Below, piece by piece: positions 5,275 to 6,615 of a stretch of DNA of 6,615 nt; positions within the stretch are counted from its first letter, which is position 1, and the number at the start of each line of letters is the position of its first letter. The translations under genes and the position numbers were made by a program. Below the pieces are notes generated by a model. It saw nothing but the letters and a program-made list of their open reading frames with translations. It did no database searches and was not told the DNA's origin. This stretch comes from Bacillota bacterium (GTDB lineage Bacteria > Bacillota > Clostridia > Lachnospirales > Bianqueaceae), in contig JAFVHC010000064.1 of NCBI GenBank assembly GCA_017474705.1, positions 1-6,615 of the forward strand, read 5' to 3'.

Positions 5275-6071
5275 ACATACGTATAGAAAACGGTTCCTTT
5301 GGATATAAGGATGGACCGATGCTCCTCAAACAGATCCGTCTGGAAGCGGGAGAGGGGCAGATGATCGCTGTCCTTGGCCCAAACGGTGTCGGGAAGACGA
5401 CGCTGCTTCGATGTATGCTGGGACTCCTTCCCTGGAAGGAAGGACAGACGGTCCTGAACGGGACCGAGATCAAAGACATCCCCAAACGGTCCTTCTGGCA
5501 GCAAGTCTCGTACGTGCCGCAGGCCAAGACGGCCGCCGCTGCCTATACGGTAGAAGAGATGCTCCTGCTGGGCCGCGCTAGCCACATCGCGCCGTTCGCC
5601 GCGCCAGCCAAGGCGGATCTTACGATCGTGCAGGACGTCATGGAACGGCTGCACATCACCGCACTGCGCAGGAAGCGCTGCAACGCCATCAGCGGCGGTG
5701 AACTGCAGATGGCGCTGATCGGGCGGGCTCTGGTCGCAGGCGCGGGGATCCTGGTGCTGGATGAGCCGGAGTCCAATCTGGATTTCCGCAACCAGCTGAT
5801 CGTCCTGGAAACGCTGAAGGAATTGGCCCAGGAAGGGCGGACCATCATTTTCAATACCCATTATCCTGCCCATGCACTGCAGCATGCGGATCAGGCGCTG
5901 CTGCTGAAGGCGGACGGTTCGTCCCGTTTCGGCGCGGTCGAAGAGGTCATTACAGAAGACACGATCCGTGAAGCGTTCAGTGTGCACAGTGTGATCCGGA
6001 CGATCGAATCCGAACGAGGGATCGTGCGGGACGTGGTGCCAGTCGCCCTGCAGGAAAAAACAGAAAGTTGA
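5271..6071 (+). CDS. FecE/BtuD-type ABC importer ATPase
   Basis: This 266-residue nucleotide-binding subunit powers the preceding permease. Visible motifs: Walker A GPNGVGKTT (36-44, Lys42), Q-loop Gln84 in YVPQ, signature ISGGE (140-144) instead of LSGGQ, Walker B ILVLDE (160-165) with catalytic Glu165, D-loop SNLD (168-171) and H-loop His197 in NTHYP. All catalytic positions are intact, so it should be active; the signature variant is tolerated in metal-chelate importers. After the ATPase core, a C-terminal part (about 220-266) carries the ITEDTIREAFSV segment typical of FecE/BtuD-like ATPases. Start: ATG at 5271, overlapping the permease stop by 4 bases, with GGAGG in the upstream gene's end (5257-5261). 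The next gene starts 7 bases after its stop. Confidence 0.94.
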   Translation: MNIRIENGSFGYKDGPMLLKQIRLEAGEGQMIAVLGPNGVGKTTLLRCMLGLLPWKEGQTVLNGTEIKDIPKRSFWQQVSYVPQAKTAAAAYTVEEMLLLGRASHIAPFAAPAKADLTIVQDVMERLHITALRRKRCNAISGGELQMALIGRALVAGAGILVLDEPESNLDFRNQLIVLETLKELAQEGRTIIFNTHYPAHALQHADQALLLKADGSSRFGAVEEVITEDTIREAFSVHSVIRTIESERGIVRDVVPVALQEKTES

Positions 6072-6078
6072 GATATAT

Positions 6079-6615
6079 ATGATCAAGATCGCGATCTATG
6101 GTAAAGGCGGAATCGGGAAATCTACGACGGTCTCCAATCTCGCAGCAGCCCTGGCAGATCGGGGCTATAAAGTCATGCAGATCGGGTGCGATCCCAAAGC
6201 GGATTCCACCAGCATGCTGCGCGGCACAGAGCCGATGCGGACGGTCCTGGACCTGGTCCGTGAAAAGAAAGATGATTTCACACTGGAAGATATGGTACGC
6301 GTAGGATACGGCGGCGTGATCTGTGTGGAAGCAGGCGGACCTTCGCCGGGCCTGGGATGCGCTGGACGCGGCATCATTGCGGCGCTGGAGAAGCTGAAGG
6401 AGAAAGGCGCGTACGAAAAGTATCAGCCGGATATCGTCTTTTATGACGTACTGGGCGATGTGGTATGCGGCGGTTTTTCCATGCCGATGCGCAAGGGCTA
6501 TGCCGACAAGATATTCGTGGTCTGTTCGGGTGAGAAGATGTCGCGATATGCGGCGGCAAACATCTGCATGGCTGTGGATAATTTCAAAGGACGCGGCTAT
6601 GCTGGTCTGGGCGGC
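6079..6615 (+). CDS. Nitrogenase iron-protein (NifH) homologue, partial at right edge
   Basis: The first 179 residues are visible, roughly two thirds of a usual NifH-type protein of about 270-290 residues. P-loop GKGGIGKST (8-16), switch region CDPKADST (37-44), and both [4Fe-4S] cysteines, Cys94 in GCAGRG and Cys130 in DVLGDVVCGGF, are present, as is Arg97 at the NifH ADP-ribosylation position. Such proteins hydrolyse ATP to deliver electrons to a component 1 partner (NifDK, BchNB, CfbD, MarDK or uncharacterised relatives). The context, an ABC metal-chelate importer and TM1266 regulator without other nif genes, suggests a nitrogenase-like group rather than nitrogen fixation, but the partner is outside the window. 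Start: ATG at 6079, matching where NifH proteins begin; there is only a weak ribosome binding site (TTGAG), so translation is probably coupled to the ATPase gene. Confidence 0.93.
   Translation, partial: MIKIAIYGKGGIGKSTTVSNLAAALADRGYKVMQIGCDPKADSTSMLRGTEPMRTVLDLVREKKDDFTLEDMVRVGYGGVICVEAGGPSPGLGCAGRGIIAALEKLKEKGAYEKYQPDIVFYDVLGDVVCGGFSMPMRKGYADKIFVVCSGEKMSRYAAANICMAVDNFKGRGYAGLGG

Noticed and set aside
4845..6086. 413-codon open frame on the minus strand
   Set aside because: It is antisense to the permease and ATPase genes, has no ribosome binding site or recognisable motif, and its product is of biased, low-plausibility composition.
6079..6615. Evidence for nitrogen fixation (canonical nifH)
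   Set aside because: The iron-protein motifs are shared by non-fixing relatives, and there are no other nif genes in the window; the neighbouring importer and regulator argue for a nitrogenase-like system.
1..6615. tRNA, rRNA, CRISPR array, insertion sequence or phage genes
   Set aside because: I saw no transposase or integrase, no regularly spaced direct repeats and no tRNA or rRNA sequence on either strand.

Overview
The window looks like chromosomal DNA from an anaerobic, moderately GC-rich member of the Bacillota (Clostridia, plausibly a gut or rumen Lachnospiraceae/Oscillospiraceae-type organism). The evidence is an FMN riboswitch ahead of a RibU-type ECF S-component, strong AGGAGG-type ribosome binding sites, a domain-permuted GH3 beta-glucosidase of the kind known from rumen Clostridia, and a TM1266-type regulator typical of strict anaerobes. 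The genus cannot be read from this sequence.

Layout. Bases 1-223 carry no convincing protein gene. They hold two similar perfect-length hairpins (5-40 and 171-203) around a 130-base stretch with further small stems. The left block (224-3748) is read on the minus strand: a promoter (3720-3748), an FMN riboswitch (3601-3709), an intrinsic terminator (3537-3565), ribU (2825-3496) and, 60 bases further on, an 846-residue GH3 glycosidase (224-2764). No clear terminator separates ribU from the glycosidase.

The right block (3757-6615) is read on the plus strand from a promoter lying back to back with that of ribU. Its roughly 175-base leader contains a stem-closed structured element (3820-3913) immediately followed by an intrinsic terminator (3916-3947), which is the layout of a transcription-attenuating riboswitch that I could not assign to a known class. 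Four tightly packed genes follow: a TM1266-family small regulator, a FecCD-type ABC permease, its ATPase, and a nitrogenase iron-protein (NifH) homologue that runs off the right edge. The first three reading frames overlap by 8 and 4 bases, and the fourth starts 7 bases after the third.

How the genes work together. The left block is vitamin B2 uptake shut off by FMN, with an intracellular glycosidase possibly co-transcribed. The right block looks like a nitrogenase-like reductase system combined with a metal-chelate, siderophore or corrinoid-type importer and a small sensor or regulator. The catalytic partner (a NifD/NifK-like component 1) and a substrate-binding lipoprotein are not in the window and would be expected to the right. 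Because the reductase substrate, the imported ligand and the leader RNA ligand are all unknown, this operon is the strongest candidate here for an undescribed system.
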